A stretch of DNA of 64,000 bases from Altibacter sp. HG106 (GTDB taxonomy: Bacteria; Bacteroidota; Bacteroidia; Flavobacteriales; Flavobacteriaceae), in NCBI RefSeq assembly GCF_028561755.1, contig NZ_JAQQTD010000001.1, forward strand, positions 496,001 through 560,000. The letters are read 5' to 3'. The notes beneath the pieces are model-generated. The model saw only the letters and a list, made by a program, of their open reading frames with translations, was not told where the DNA came from and did not search any database. Below, piece by piece: positions 17,143-24,859 of this stretch (positions are counted from its first letter, which is position 1; each line of letters opens with the position of its first letter). The position numbers and the translations under genes are program-made.

Positions 17143-17958
17143 ATGAATCACCTACAACCCATTATTGAGAACGCCTGGAACGACAGATCGCTCCTTTCCC
17201 AACCTGAAACCACTGATGCCATTCGCTCGGTCATCGACCTTCTGGACGAAGGAAGTTTGCGTTGCGCGGCCCCTACCGCAGCGGGTTGGCAGGTGAATGA
17301 ATGGGTCAAAAAGGCAGTGGTTTTATACTTTCCCATTCAAAAGATGGAAACCTTAGAAGCAGGGATCTTCGAGTATCACGATAAGATCCCTTTAAAACGA
17401 GGATATCAAGAAAAAGGAATTCGGGTGGTCCCACATGCCGTAGCACGTCATGGCGCCTATATTTCCAAAGGTGTTATTATGATGCCTAGTTACGTCAACA
17501 TTGGTGCGTACGTGGATGAAGGCACCATGGTAGATACCTGGGCCACCGTAGGAAGTTGTGCTCAAATAGGTAAGAATGTGCACCTAAGCGGCGGCGTGGG
17601 TATTGGAGGCGTTCTGGAACCCTTACAGGCCGCACCTGTGATTATCGAAGACAATGCTTTTATTGGGTCTCGATCGATCGTGGTAGAAGGCGTTCGCGTA
17701 GAAAAAGAAGCTGTGCTTGGTGCGAATGTAGTGCTTACCGCTTCCACCAAGATCATTGATGTGACCGGTAGCGAACCGTTGGAAATGAAAGGTCGGGTTC
17801 CTGCTCGCTCGGTAGTCATTCCGGGAAGTTATACCAAGAAATTTCCGGCCGGAGAATTTCAGGTGTCTTGCGCGTTAATTATAGGCAAGCGAAAAGAGAG
17901 CACCAACAAGAAGACGAGCTTGAACGACGCGCTACGCGAATATGACGTAGCGGTTTAG
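17143..17958 (+). CDS. dapD: 2,3,4,5-tetrahydropyridine-2,6-dicarboxylate N-succinyltransferase
   Basis: A 271-residue left-handed beta-helix enzyme of the succinylase branch of diaminopimelate/lysine synthesis. The hexapeptide repeat region is clear ('VNIGAYVDEGTMVDTWATVG', 'NVHLSGGVGIGGVLEP', 'IEDNAFIGSRSIVVEGV'). The open frame extends upstream to 16816 but that part is antisense to ruvX; ATG 17143 gives the normal family length and starts with the expected helical domain ('LQPIIENAWNDRSLL'). The product feeds peptidoglycan cross-links and, through lysA at 45.7 kb, lysine. Its stop shares a TTAG quartet with the convergent Kdo-kinase-like gene. Confidence 0.95.
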   Translation: MNHLQPIIENAWNDRSLLSQPETTDAIRSVIDLLDEGSLRCAAPTAAGWQVNEWVKKAVVLYFPIQKMETLEAGIFEYHDKIPLKRGYQEKGIRVVPHAVARHGAYISKGVIMMPSYVNIGAYVDEGTMVDTWATVGSCAQIGKNVHLSGGVGIGGVLEPLQAAPVIIEDNAFIGSRSIVVEGVRVEKEAVLGANVVLTASTKIIDVTGSEPLEMKGRVPARSVVIPGSYTKKFPAGEFQVSCALIIGKRKESTNKKTSLNDALREYDVAV

Positions 17959-18716
17959 CCATTTCGTTTCCGCTTGCGGCGGCGCAACTTCTTAGCATTG
18001 CCTTTTTTCTGAAATGCGCGACTGTAAGCCGTCATCAATTCATGGATCTTTTCTGAAGTTGCCCCATATAACTTGGCATACACCGGCGCCATAATGTTGA
18101 TCATGGTTTTTGACAACCAAAGCCTTCGGAAGTTTTTCATCCGTTTCTCTAAAGACATTTTTTCAAACCGCATTCGGTTCAGATCGATCAAATAAAAATC
18201 ATAGGTGTTATCCTCCTTATTAAGAATTAAGGTATTACCCGGAGAATGATCCAAAAAATTGATCTCTTTTTCATGGAGTTCGAACGTAAAAGCAGCAAAT
18301 TGCGCTAAAATTTCCTTCCGCCTGGGATAGTTGGGGTTGTGATTCAAAACTCGAAAATCGAGATCGTAATCCACATAGCGTGAAATATAAAAACTCTCCC
18401 GTAAGCCACCGTCAAAGCATTCTTGATACGCCACCGGGAAGGGTGTTTTAATTCCGCTTTCTATAAGTCGGATGGCATATTCGTACGAGCGCTTCGCTTT
18501 GCTTTTCCGAAAATATTGATACACCCAACGTTGAAAAGCATTCGGCGTCTTGAATTTTTTAAAGGTGTAGTACGTCCCCTCGATGGCGATTTTCTTAATT
18601 TGATTTCTTCCTTCTTCCACCAAAAATTCGCCAGCCGTCTCAAAGGAGTTGATGGCCGTCTGAATTTCGGGAGCAATCGATTTAAAATCCGGGTGTACGC
18701 GGAAGGTTTCCTTCAT
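17955..18716 (-). CDS. Kdo-kinase-like lipopolysaccharide kinase
   Basis: A 253-residue kinase-fold protein of the KdkA/WaaP/RIO-like group that phosphorylates Kdo or heptose of the lipopolysaccharide inner core. The catalytic loop is 'LDHSPGNTL' (Asp156, Asn161), followed by the metal-binding 'YLIDLNRMRF' (Asp178). The C-terminus is strongly basic ('KKLRRRKRKRNG'), suggesting contact with phospholipid headgroups at the inner membrane. It is divergent from the GT9 heptosyltransferase-like gene across 51 bases and heads the core-sugar locus. The exact acceptor, Kdo or heptose, cannot be told. Confidence 0.82.
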   Translation of the reverse strand: MKETFRVHPDFKSIAPEIQTAINSFETAGEFLVEEGRNQIKKIAIEGTYYTFKKFKTPNAFQRWVYQYFRKSKAKRSYEYAIRLIESGIKTPFPVAYQECFDGGLRESFYISRYVDYDLDFRVLNHNPNYPRRKEILAQFAAFTFELHEKEINFLDHSPGNTLILNKEDNTYDFYLIDLNRMRFEKMSLEKRMKNFRRLWLSKTMINIMAPVYAKLYGATSEKIHELMTAYSRAFQKKGNAKKLRRRKRKRNG

Positions 18717-18740
18717 CCTACATTTTAATAACTAAGAAAA

Positions 18741-18748
18741 AAAAGATA
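18741..18748 (-). promoter_or_regulatory. Predicted -7 element of the Kdo-kinase gene, overlapping the divergent GT9 promoter region
   Basis: On the minus strand TATCTTTT lies 24 bases before the kinase ATG. On the plus strand the same bases continue as ATACTTTG (18746-18753), a weaker -7-like element 14 bases before the GT9 ATG. The sequence AAAGATACTTTG is close to palindromic, so the two divergent promoters would compete for polymerase. The plus-strand element is a poor match. Confidence 0.35.
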
Positions 18749-18767
18749 CTTTGCGAAGGTAACTTAT

Positions 18768-19841
18768 ATGAAACAAATACTCGTAATACAGAACAAACGA
18801 ATTGGCGATGTGCTCATCAGTTCGGTGATTGCCCAGAACATCAAAAAAGTGTTCCCGGAAAGTAAAATCACTTACTTTGTTTACGATTATACCGCCGGTG
18901 TTCTTGAAGAAAACCCAAACATCGATCACATTATCCGTATTTCCGAAGCCTGGCTGAAGAAGCTTCCCAATTTGGTGAAAACCCTACGGAAAGTACGGCG
19001 CGACAACTACGATATCATCTTCGATCCATACGCTAAATTTCAAAGCAGAATGATGTGTTTGTGTAGTGGTGCCGAGTATCGAATCGGACTCAAACGGGCG
19101 CACAAACAATTAAAGCTTCCGTTCTATACCCATCCTATCAGTTTTTTGGAACAAGGTAGCAAGCCCTGCGGAAAGGCGATCGAAGATCGGGTACATATGG
19201 TGAGCGATGTGTTTTTGTTGAAGACCCCAGATGAAGTGCCGAAGATCTACCTCACTTCCGAAGAAAAACAGTACGATGCCATTGCCCATATCCAACAACC
19301 GGTGTTGATGCTCGGGGTGCTGGGCAGCACTCCCAACAAATCGATGCCCTACCCTTATATCGCACGTATTGTCGACTGGATTACAGAACACTATCAGGTG
19401 ACTGTGCTCTTCAATTACGCTCCTCACCAAAAGGCCGAAGCAAAGCGCATTTATGAACAGTGTGCGCATCAAGAACAAATTGAACTTGACATTTACGAAA
19501 ACAGCATACGCGGATTTATACGACTCATGAACCAATGTAAGCTGCTGATCGCCAATGAAGGCGGCAGTGTACACATAGCAAAAGCGCTGAACAAACCTAC
19601 CTTTACCGTCTATTCTCCCTTTATTCACAAAGCGCATTGGGCGACTTTTGAAGATGGCGTTATGCATAAATCCATCCATCTGCGAGACGAAAAACCGGAA
19701 GCCTATTCACAGTTTTCACGAGAGGAACGAAAAAAAGTAGAAGCGAATCCGCAGAAATTGTATCAATTATTAACGCCTGAATTGATTATCGCTTCACTCG
19801 CTCCGTTTATGGAGCATCACTTGGGTATGCACAAGAAATAG
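18768..19841 (+). CDS. Glycosyltransferase family 9 (heptosyltransferase-like)
   Basis: A 357-residue GT-B enzyme of family GT9, whose members add ADP-heptose or related sugars to the lipopolysaccharide inner core. The N-terminus has the hallmark 'ILVIQNKRIGDVLISSVIA', the C-domain 'LGVLGSTPNKSMPYPYI' and the nucleotide-sugar-binding 'LIANEGGSVHIAKALNKPT'. No signal peptide; it is expected on the cytoplasmic face of the inner membrane. It is divergent from the Kdo-kinase-like gene and convergent with a GT2 gene. No heptose synthesis genes are in the window, so the donor is inferred only from the family. Confidence 0.88.
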   Translation: MKQILVIQNKRIGDVLISSVIAQNIKKVFPESKITYFVYDYTAGVLEENPNIDHIIRISEAWLKKLPNLVKTLRKVRRDNYDIIFDPYAKFQSRMMCLCSGAEYRIGLKRAHKQLKLPFYTHPISFLEQGSKPCGKAIEDRVHMVSDVFLLKTPDEVPKIYLTSEEKQYDAIAHIQQPVLMLGVLGSTPNKSMPYPYIARIVDWITEHYQVTVLFNYAPHQKAEAKRIYEQCAHQEQIELDIYENSIRGFIRLMNQCKLLIANEGGSVHIAKALNKPTFTVYSPFIHKAHWATFEDGVMHKSIHLRDEKPEAYSQFSREERKKVEANPQKLYQLLTPELIIASLAPFMEHHLGMHKK

Positions 19842-19847
19842 AATAGG

Positions 19848-20681
19848 TTAAGAGGGTACGGGTTGCGGTCCTTTCTGAATGCCGTGTTCGGTCCACGGAC
19901 TCCCGCCTTCGCGCGTTTCCTTTCGGATGGCATTGTTTTTTGCAATGGATTCTTCATTCTTATACCCGCGGGGATGGTCTAAATGGATCACTACCGCATT
20001 GTAGCGAATTTGTTTGCTGTGAATTCCGTAGTTGATAAGTCGCTCGCCGAGCTCTCTATCTTGCCCACCGTACTGCATGCGCTCGTCGAAACCATTTACG
20101 GCGAGAATGTCTTCCTTCCAGCCGCTGGCGTTATGACCATTCCAACTGGCGTTGGTAGGCGTAATGGTGTTCAGTAAACTAGCTCGGGTTGCACCGGCAC
20201 TCAGTTTATTGTTTTTAAACGATGATGGTAATCCTTGCTCCTTAAGCCACTGCACATCGAAACAACGCTCGGCATAAATATCTTCTTTGCCAATCGCTTC
20301 TGAAATGTCCATCGGAAGCATAAAATAACCACCCGACAAGAAATAGCCTAACTCTCTAAATTTCACATGTTGCTCCACAAAATCCTTTCTTGGAATACAA
20401 TCGCCATCACTCATGATGATATACGGAGCACTGCATTTCAGAATCGATTTATTGAGGATTTGCGACTTCTGAAATCCGCGATCCTCGTGCCAGACATGAA
20501 TTATTGGATAAAACAGTTCTTCCCGCATGGCATCCAACAGTTCTTTCGTCGCCGCTTTAGAGCCATCATCGGCGATTACGACCTCAAAATTGCGATAGGT
20601 TTGATTGTTGTAGCCCCACAACACCTTTTGAAGCCAGGCTTCGCTGTTGTACGTACTGATAATTATGGAAGTATCGATCAC
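19848..20681 (-). CDS. Glycosyltransferase family 2 with galactosyltransferase-type C-terminal motif
   Basis: A 277-residue GT-A enzyme. The start is GTG at 20681, as no ATG lies ahead of the N-terminal strand 'IIISTYNSEAWLQKVLWG'. The donor-binding DxD is in 'IIMSDGDCIPRKDF', and the acceptor-side motif 'WNGHNASGWKEDIL...GFDERM' is followed by 'GGQDRELGERL', a Glyco_transf_7C-like pattern seen in galactosyl- and N-acetylhexosaminyl-transferases. It is divergent from the next GT2 gene. It probably adds an outer core sugar; sugar and linkage are not predictable. Confidence 0.85.
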   Translation of the reverse strand: MIDTSIIISTYNSEAWLQKVLWGYNNQTYRNFEVVIADDGSKAATKELLDAMREELFYPIIHVWHEDRGFQKSQILNKSILKCSAPYIIMSDGDCIPRKDFVEQHVKFRELGYFLSGGYFMLPMDISEAIGKEDIYAERCFDVQWLKEQGLPSSFKNNKLSAGATRASLLNTITPTNASWNGHNASGWKEDILAVNGFDERMQYGGQDRELGERLINYGIHSKQIRYNAVVIHLDHPRGYKNEESIAKNNAIRKETREGGSPWTEHGIQKGPQPVPS

Positions 20682-20698
20682 GGCAATTAGATTCTCAA

Positions 20699-20706
20699 CA
20701 AAGGTA
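20699..20706 (-). promoter_or_regulatory. Predicted -7 element of the GT2 gene at 19.8 kb
   Basis: TACCTTTG on the minus strand is an exact TAnnTTTG match, 17 bases before the GTG start at 20681. It supports use of that GTG. Confidence 0.5.
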
Positions 20707-20737
20707 CGGTTCTTTTTCAGTTTGAAGAAAAACAGGG

Positions 20738-20745
20738 TATCTTTA
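20738..20745 (+). promoter_or_regulatory. Predicted -7 element of the GT2 gene at 20.75 kb
   Basis: TATCTTTA lies only 4 bases before the ATG at 20750. With the minus-strand element at 20699-20706 it makes a compact divergent promoter region within 68 bases. A transcript starting 6-8 bases downstream would have almost no leader. Confidence 0.4.
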
Positions 20746-20749
20746 CCCC

Positions 20750-21487
20750 ATGCCCAGGCTCTCAGTCATAATTCCCACCTATAACGAAGCTGCCTATGTG
20801 GAAGCTGCATTACAATCGGTTCAGTTTGCCGATGAGATCATCTTGATCGATTCCTTCAGTGAAGATGATACCCTTCTGAAAGCCAAACCTCTGGTAACGA
20901 AAATCATCGAACGGAAATTCGACAATTTTTCCAATCAAAAGAATGCTGCCTTAGAACAAGCCACCGGCGATTGGGTGTTGTTTCTCGATGCCGATGAACG
21001 CATTACCCATTCCCTTCAACTGGAAATAGAAGGCGCCATAGCGTCAACAACCTATTACGGGTACAAACTCAACTTTCCGCATTTTTTTATTAATCGTTTT
21101 CTCTACCATCACAATAATGAGGTACTCCGACTCGTACGCAGGGACGGGGCGTATTTCAGCGGACTCGTACACGAGAAGCTGCACTGCAATGGTGCTGTAG
21201 GAAAATTGAAAAACCCTGTGCTGCATTTTACCTACAAAGGATTGAACCATTTTATTAAGAAGAAAGAACAATACGCCTGGTTTCAGGCAGAGCAGTTACA
21301 TAAAAAAGGAAAAAAACCGTCCCTCTGGCTCATGTTTTTAAAACCTACGTACCGCTTCTTTAGCTCCTACATTTTACGGGGCGGGTTTCGCGATGGGATT
21401 CCGGGATTGGTAATCTCCGGAATAAATGCCTATGGCGTCTTTCAGCGCTATGCGAAGCTCATCTTATTACGCCGTGGAATTCGTTAG
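20750..21487 (+). CDS. Glycosyltransferase family 2, WaaE/KdtX-like, copy 1
   Basis: A 245-residue GT-A enzyme similar to the WaaE/KdtX group that adds a glucose-type residue to the lipopolysaccharide inner core. Motifs: 'LSVIIPTYNEAAYVEAAL', 'FADEIILIDSFSEDDT', 'NFSNQKNAALEQA', DxD in 'VLFLDADERI', and the acceptor-region 'SGLVHEKLHCNG'. The C-terminal basic, aromatic segment ('KPTYRFFSSYILRGGFRDG') probably touches the membrane. The following gene shares each motif, so the pair is a tandem duplication with clear divergence. Confidence 0.88.
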   Translation: MPRLSVIIPTYNEAAYVEAALQSVQFADEIILIDSFSEDDTLLKAKPLVTKIIERKFDNFSNQKNAALEQATGDWVLFLDADERITHSLQLEIEGAIASTTYYGYKLNFPHFFINRFLYHHNNEVLRLVRRDGAYFSGLVHEKLHCNGAVGKLKNPVLHFTYKGLNHFIKKKEQYAWFQAEQLHKKGKKPSLWLMFLKPTYRFFSSYILRGGFRDGIPGLVISGINAYGVFQRYAKLILLRRGIR

Positions 21488-21544
21488 GGTTTTCAAGAAG
21501 CATTAACCTCACAAATGGGCCGTTTCTAATCGTTTTAAAATATG

Positions 21545-21552
21545 TACTTTTA
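21545..21552 (+). promoter_or_regulatory. Predicted -7 element of the second WaaE-like gene
   Basis: TACTTTTA matches TAnnTTTG except for the last base and lies 18 bases before the TTG start at 21571, in an 83-base gap. It supports independent transcription of the second copy. Confidence 0.35.
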
Positions 21553-21570
21553 CTCAAATTTTGAACGCAC

Positions 21571-22332
21571 TTGAATACCCGTCCGCTTATTTCGGCCCTC
21601 GCCATCACAAAGAATGAAGCCCAAGTGCTCGAAGGATTTCTGAAGCAACTAGATTTTGCCGATGAGATCATCATTGTAGATTCTTTTAGTACAGATGGCA
21701 CTCAGGAAATTGTTCGCCAGCATCCTACGGCGCAATTGATAGAACGTCCTTTTAAAAACTTTAGCGATCAGAAGAACTTTGCCATCGAGCAGGCCAAGCA
21801 TCCGTGGATCGTTTTTTTTGATCCCGACGAAGAAATCACTCTGTCGCTAAAAGAAGAAATCTTGCAAAAAGTAGCCCAACCTGAAGCGGTTGCTTATAGG
21901 GTGAAGCGAGTGTTGTATTTTATGGGAAAACGATTGAAATATAGCGGGTTTCAAAACGATTATGTGATTCGGCTGTTTCAGAAAGCACATTGTCGCTATG
22001 ATGGTAGTTTGGTTCACGAAACCATCAAAGCACAGGGAAAAGTGGCTACTTTTAAAGAAGTGCTCCCCCACCACACCTATCGCGATTTCGATCAATACAC
22101 CGCCAAGCTCCATCAATACAGCAAGTTAAAGGCCGTGATGATGTTTCAGAAAGACAAGCGCGCCCGATGGATCCATTTTATCGTGCGGCCCTGGTATCGT
22201 TTTTGGCATCAATACATCATCAGGCTGGGCATTTTGGATGGAAAAGAAGGCTTCGTACTCGCCTACCTCAATGCGTTTACCGTTTTTAAACGCTATATTC
22301 ACCTCTGGCTATTGTACCGCAAAATTGAGTGA
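21571..22332 (+). CDS. Glycosyltransferase family 2, WaaE/KdtX-like, copy 2 (TTG start)
   Basis: A 253-residue paralogue of the preceding gene ('ISALAITKNEAQVLEGFL', 'FADEIIIVDSFSTDGTQ', 'NFSDQKNFAIEQA', 'VFFDPDEEI', 'GSLVHETIKAQG'). The start must be TTG 21571: an in-frame TGA lies at 21562-21564 and no ATG or GTG precedes the first strand of the fold. The DxD motif is DPD here versus DAD in copy 1. It is likely to act at a neighbouring linkage of the same core oligosaccharide. Its stop overlaps the upstream GTG of the next frame, but the next gene more likely begins at ATG 22335. Confidence 0.87.
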   Translation: MNTRPLISALAITKNEAQVLEGFLKQLDFADEIIIVDSFSTDGTQEIVRQHPTAQLIERPFKNFSDQKNFAIEQAKHPWIVFFDPDEEITLSLKEEILQKVAQPEAVAYRVKRVLYFMGKRLKYSGFQNDYVIRLFQKAHCRYDGSLVHETIKAQGKVATFKEVLPHHTYRDFDQYTAKLHQYSKLKAVMMFQKDKRARWIHFIVRPWYRFWHQYIIRLGILDGKEGFVLAYLNAFTVFKRYIHLWLLYRKIE

Positions 22333-22334
22333 CT

Positions 22335-23402
22335 ATGAAACGTATTTTCTTAGAATCGCACAATCTCAAAAACCCGTATTCGGGCTTCGGACAATACAAC
22401 TATCATCTCATCAAAGGGTTGGCAGCGCAGGACCTTTCGGGGTGGCGTATCACCCTGCACGTGAAGAATGTATCCCGATGGAAAAAAGAATTTGGCAAGA
22501 CCTTCCGCTATCGGAAATATCGGTCGTTAACACGGCATAAACCCTTCCGAATCAAAAAGAAATACCACCTTTGGCACAGTCTGAATCAAAACATTAAGAT
22601 TGAACCCTTCTTTCAGTTGCCGTATGTCTTAACAGTGCACGATATTCACTTTGTAAAAGAAGGCTCCGAACACATGCGGCAGAAACTCCGCGCCCAATTT
22701 GAAAAAAAACTCAAACGCTGTCATGCGATCATCTATATTTCAGAATTTGCCAAAAAAGACACTCAGCAGCATTTTGACGTTCCCAACATTCCGCAATACG
22801 TAATCTACAACGGAAACACTATCCCGGAGGTTGCGGTGAAAAGTCTTCCAGAGCCTACAATACTTCCTAAAAAGCCTTTTCTTTTTTCAATAGGCGACTT
22901 TACCGATCGCAAAAACTTTAAAACGCTGGTAGATATGATGCGCTACTTGCCGGAGTACCACCTGGTCCTGGCCGGAAACAATACGTCGGTCTATGCCGAT
23001 ACGCTTCGGAAACGCATTACCGATCACCAATTGGACGATCGGGTGCACCTTCCTGGAAAAATTAGTGAAGCCCACAAGCAATACTATTTGGCGCATTGTG
23101 AGGCGTTTTTGTTTCCGTCGAAACGAGAAGGCTTCGGTATTCCTCCACTGGAAGCCATGCACTTCGGAAAGCCTATTTTTATTTCTAACAATACCTCGCT
23201 TCCGGAAATTGGCGGAGAACACGCCTTTTACTGGAATCATTTTGAGGTACAGTATATGGTTTCGGTCTTCAAAAAAGGAATGCAGCAATATCAAGAGAAA
23301 AAATCGTTTTACACAGAATATTATCAATCGCGTGCCAAACAATTTGATTGGAAAAAGACCGCAGCCGAGTATTTGAACGTGTACCAAAAACTCGTATCGT
23401 AA
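22335..23402 (+). CDS. Glycosyltransferase family 4 (GT-B)
   Basis: A 355-residue retaining GT-B enzyme. The N-domain has 'NPYSGFGQYNYHLIKGL' and 'YVLTVHDIHFVKEG', and the C-domain has the family's ExxxxxxxE motif in 'FPSKREGFGIPPLEAMHFG'. ATG 22335 is chosen over a GTG at 22329 that overlaps the previous stop. No membrane segment is seen. It begins 2 bases after the WaaE-like copy 2 stop, so the two are one transcript. It probably transfers a mannose-, glucose- or galactose-type residue; the donor is unknown. Confidence 0.87.
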   Translation: MKRIFLESHNLKNPYSGFGQYNYHLIKGLAAQDLSGWRITLHVKNVSRWKKEFGKTFRYRKYRSLTRHKPFRIKKKYHLWHSLNQNIKIEPFFQLPYVLTVHDIHFVKEGSEHMRQKLRAQFEKKLKRCHAIIYISEFAKKDTQQHFDVPNIPQYVIYNGNTIPEVAVKSLPEPTILPKKPFLFSIGDFTDRKNFKTLVDMMRYLPEYHLVLAGNNTSVYADTLRKRITDHQLDDRVHLPGKISEAHKQYYLAHCEAFLFPSKREGFGIPPLEAMHFGKPIFISNNTSLPEIGGEHAFYWNHFEVQYMVSVFKKGMQQYQEKKSFYTEYYQSRAKQFDWKKTAAEYLNVYQKLVS

Positions 23403-23411
23403 TAACACCCT

Positions 23412-24302
23412 ATGCCCACGGTTTCTATCATCATTATCAACTACAATACGGCCGCCTACACGGTGCAAAGTGTGGCGGCTGTCCAGCGAGAAACCGCAGA
23501 ATCACTGCCCTATGAAATTATTGTGGTGGATAATGCTTCGGAAGAAGAAGATTACAACAAATTAGCCGATCAATTGCCCAATGATGATCGTATTCAATTG
23601 ATCAGAAGCGAAGTGAACACAGGCTTTGGAGGAGGTAACATGCTTGGGTTCCAACAAGCAAAAGGGGTCTATCTGTTGTTTTTGAACAATGATGCTTTTT
23701 TGCTGAATGACTGCCTTTCCAGGCTACACGAATTCCTGGGAAGCCACCCCAAGGTTGGCGTTGCTACGGCTCAAAACTACGACCAAAATGGGAGGTTTGT
23801 TCCGTCTTTTGATCATAACAAAGGGCTGCGCCGTCTCTTACTGGGACGTGGATTTTTAGAGACGGTCTTTCCGAAACGATATCCAAAACGCAAACAAGAG
23901 TATGCTCAACCAATTGAAGTCGACTGGGTAAATGGAGCCTTTTTATTCTTCCGAAGAGAGGCATTTGAAGCAGCCGGCGGCTTTGACACAGAAATTTTTC
24001 TATATTTTGAAGAAATGGATATATGTCACCGATTGCGTGAAAAAGGCTATAGCAGCATGCTTGTACCCGACGCTAAAATAGAACATCATCAAGGGGCGAG
24101 CACCCAACCGAGACCTGCGCTGAGCATGGAAAGCTATCGTTCGTATTTTCATGTCATCAAAAAATCCAGAGGTGTCTTTGTACTTTTGATCATAAAATTT
24201 TATTTAGGCCTCGTGTTTCTATTGAAGCCCAAAAAGCGATATTTACTCCCCGTACTGTGGAACAGCAGTCTAAAAAATCATTCTATTAAGCCAACCCTAT
24301 GA
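23412..24302 (+). CDS. Glycosyltransferase family 2, rhamnosyltransferase-like
   Basis: A 296-residue GT2 enzyme resembling WbbL-type rhamnosyltransferases: 'VSIIIINYNTAAYTVQSV', 'EIIVVDNASEEEDY', a DxD variant in 'LLFLNNDAFLL', then the typical 'VDWVNGAFLFFRREAFEAAG' and 'FLYFEEMDICHRLREKGY'. A hydrophobic stretch near the C-terminus ('FVLLIIKFYLGLVFLL') may anchor it to the inner membrane. It ends in a 4-base ATGA overlap with the tsaC-like gene, so the core locus is transcribed into a tRNA-modification gene. Confidence 0.86.
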   Translation: MPTVSIIIINYNTAAYTVQSVAAVQRETAESLPYEIIVVDNASEEEDYNKLADQLPNDDRIQLIRSEVNTGFGGGNMLGFQQAKGVYLLFLNNDAFLLNDCLSRLHEFLGSHPKVGVATAQNYDQNGRFVPSFDHNKGLRRLLLGRGFLETVFPKRYPKRKQEYAQPIEVDWVNGAFLFFRREAFEAAGGFDTEIFLYFEEMDICHRLREKGYSSMLVPDAKIEHHQGASTQPRPALSMESYRSYFHVIKKSRGVFVLLIIKFYLGLVFLLKPKKRYLLPVLWNSSLKNHSIKPTL

Positions 24303-24859
24303 AACCCGATATTGAGAATGCCTATAAGGAATTGAGACGTGGTGGTGTGATCCTCTACCCTACCGATACGGTTTGGGGACTGGGATGTGATGCCACACAG
24401 CCCGATGCCGTTTCCAGAATCTATCAAATAAAACAGCGGGATGAACAAAAGGCATTACTCTGTTTGGTTTCAGATTTTAAAATGCTAGAACAATTTGTGC
24501 ATGACATTCCTGAAACCGCCTATGATATCATGAAATACGCGCAAAAACCAACCACCATCATTTACGACAAGCCTGTAGGCATCGCCGAAAATTTGATCGC
24601 TCCCGACGGGTCTATGGCCTTTCGCGTGGTGCGGAATGCCTTTTGCCAGCAACTCATTAAGAAATTGCGAACTCCGTTGGTTTCTACCTCTGCGAACATT
24701 AGTGGGAAGCCCACGCCCCATCATTTTGCCGAAATTTCTTCGGAAATTAAGTCGGCTGTAGATTATGTCGTATCTTTTGATCAGAACAAAAAAGGGGGTA
24801 CGCCTTCCAGCATCATCAAATTAAAGAACGACGGCACCGTTACTATTATTCGAAACTAA
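24299..24859 (+). CDS. L-threonylcarbamoyladenylate synthase (YrdC/Sua5 family)
   Basis: A 186-residue YrdC-domain protein. It should use threonine, bicarbonate and ATP to make threonylcarbamoyl-AMP, the first step to the t6A modification at position 37 of ANN-decoding tRNAs. Motifs are 'GGVILYPTDTVWGLGCDA', the KxR-type 'IYQIKQRDEQKALLCLV' and 'VSTSANISGKPTPHHF'. It lacks the extra Sua5 C-terminal domain, so it is TsaC-like; YciO, a relative of unclear role, is the alternative. It overlaps the gene before by 4 bases and the gene after by 1. Confidence 0.88.
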   Translation: MKPDIENAYKELRRGGVILYPTDTVWGLGCDATQPDAVSRIYQIKQRDEQKALLCLVSDFKMLEQFVHDIPETAYDIMKYAQKPTTIIYDKPVGIAENLIAPDGSMAFRVVRNAFCQQLIKKLRTPLVSTSANISGKPTPHHFAEISSEIKSAVDYVVSFDQNKKGGTPSSIIKLKNDGTVTIIRN

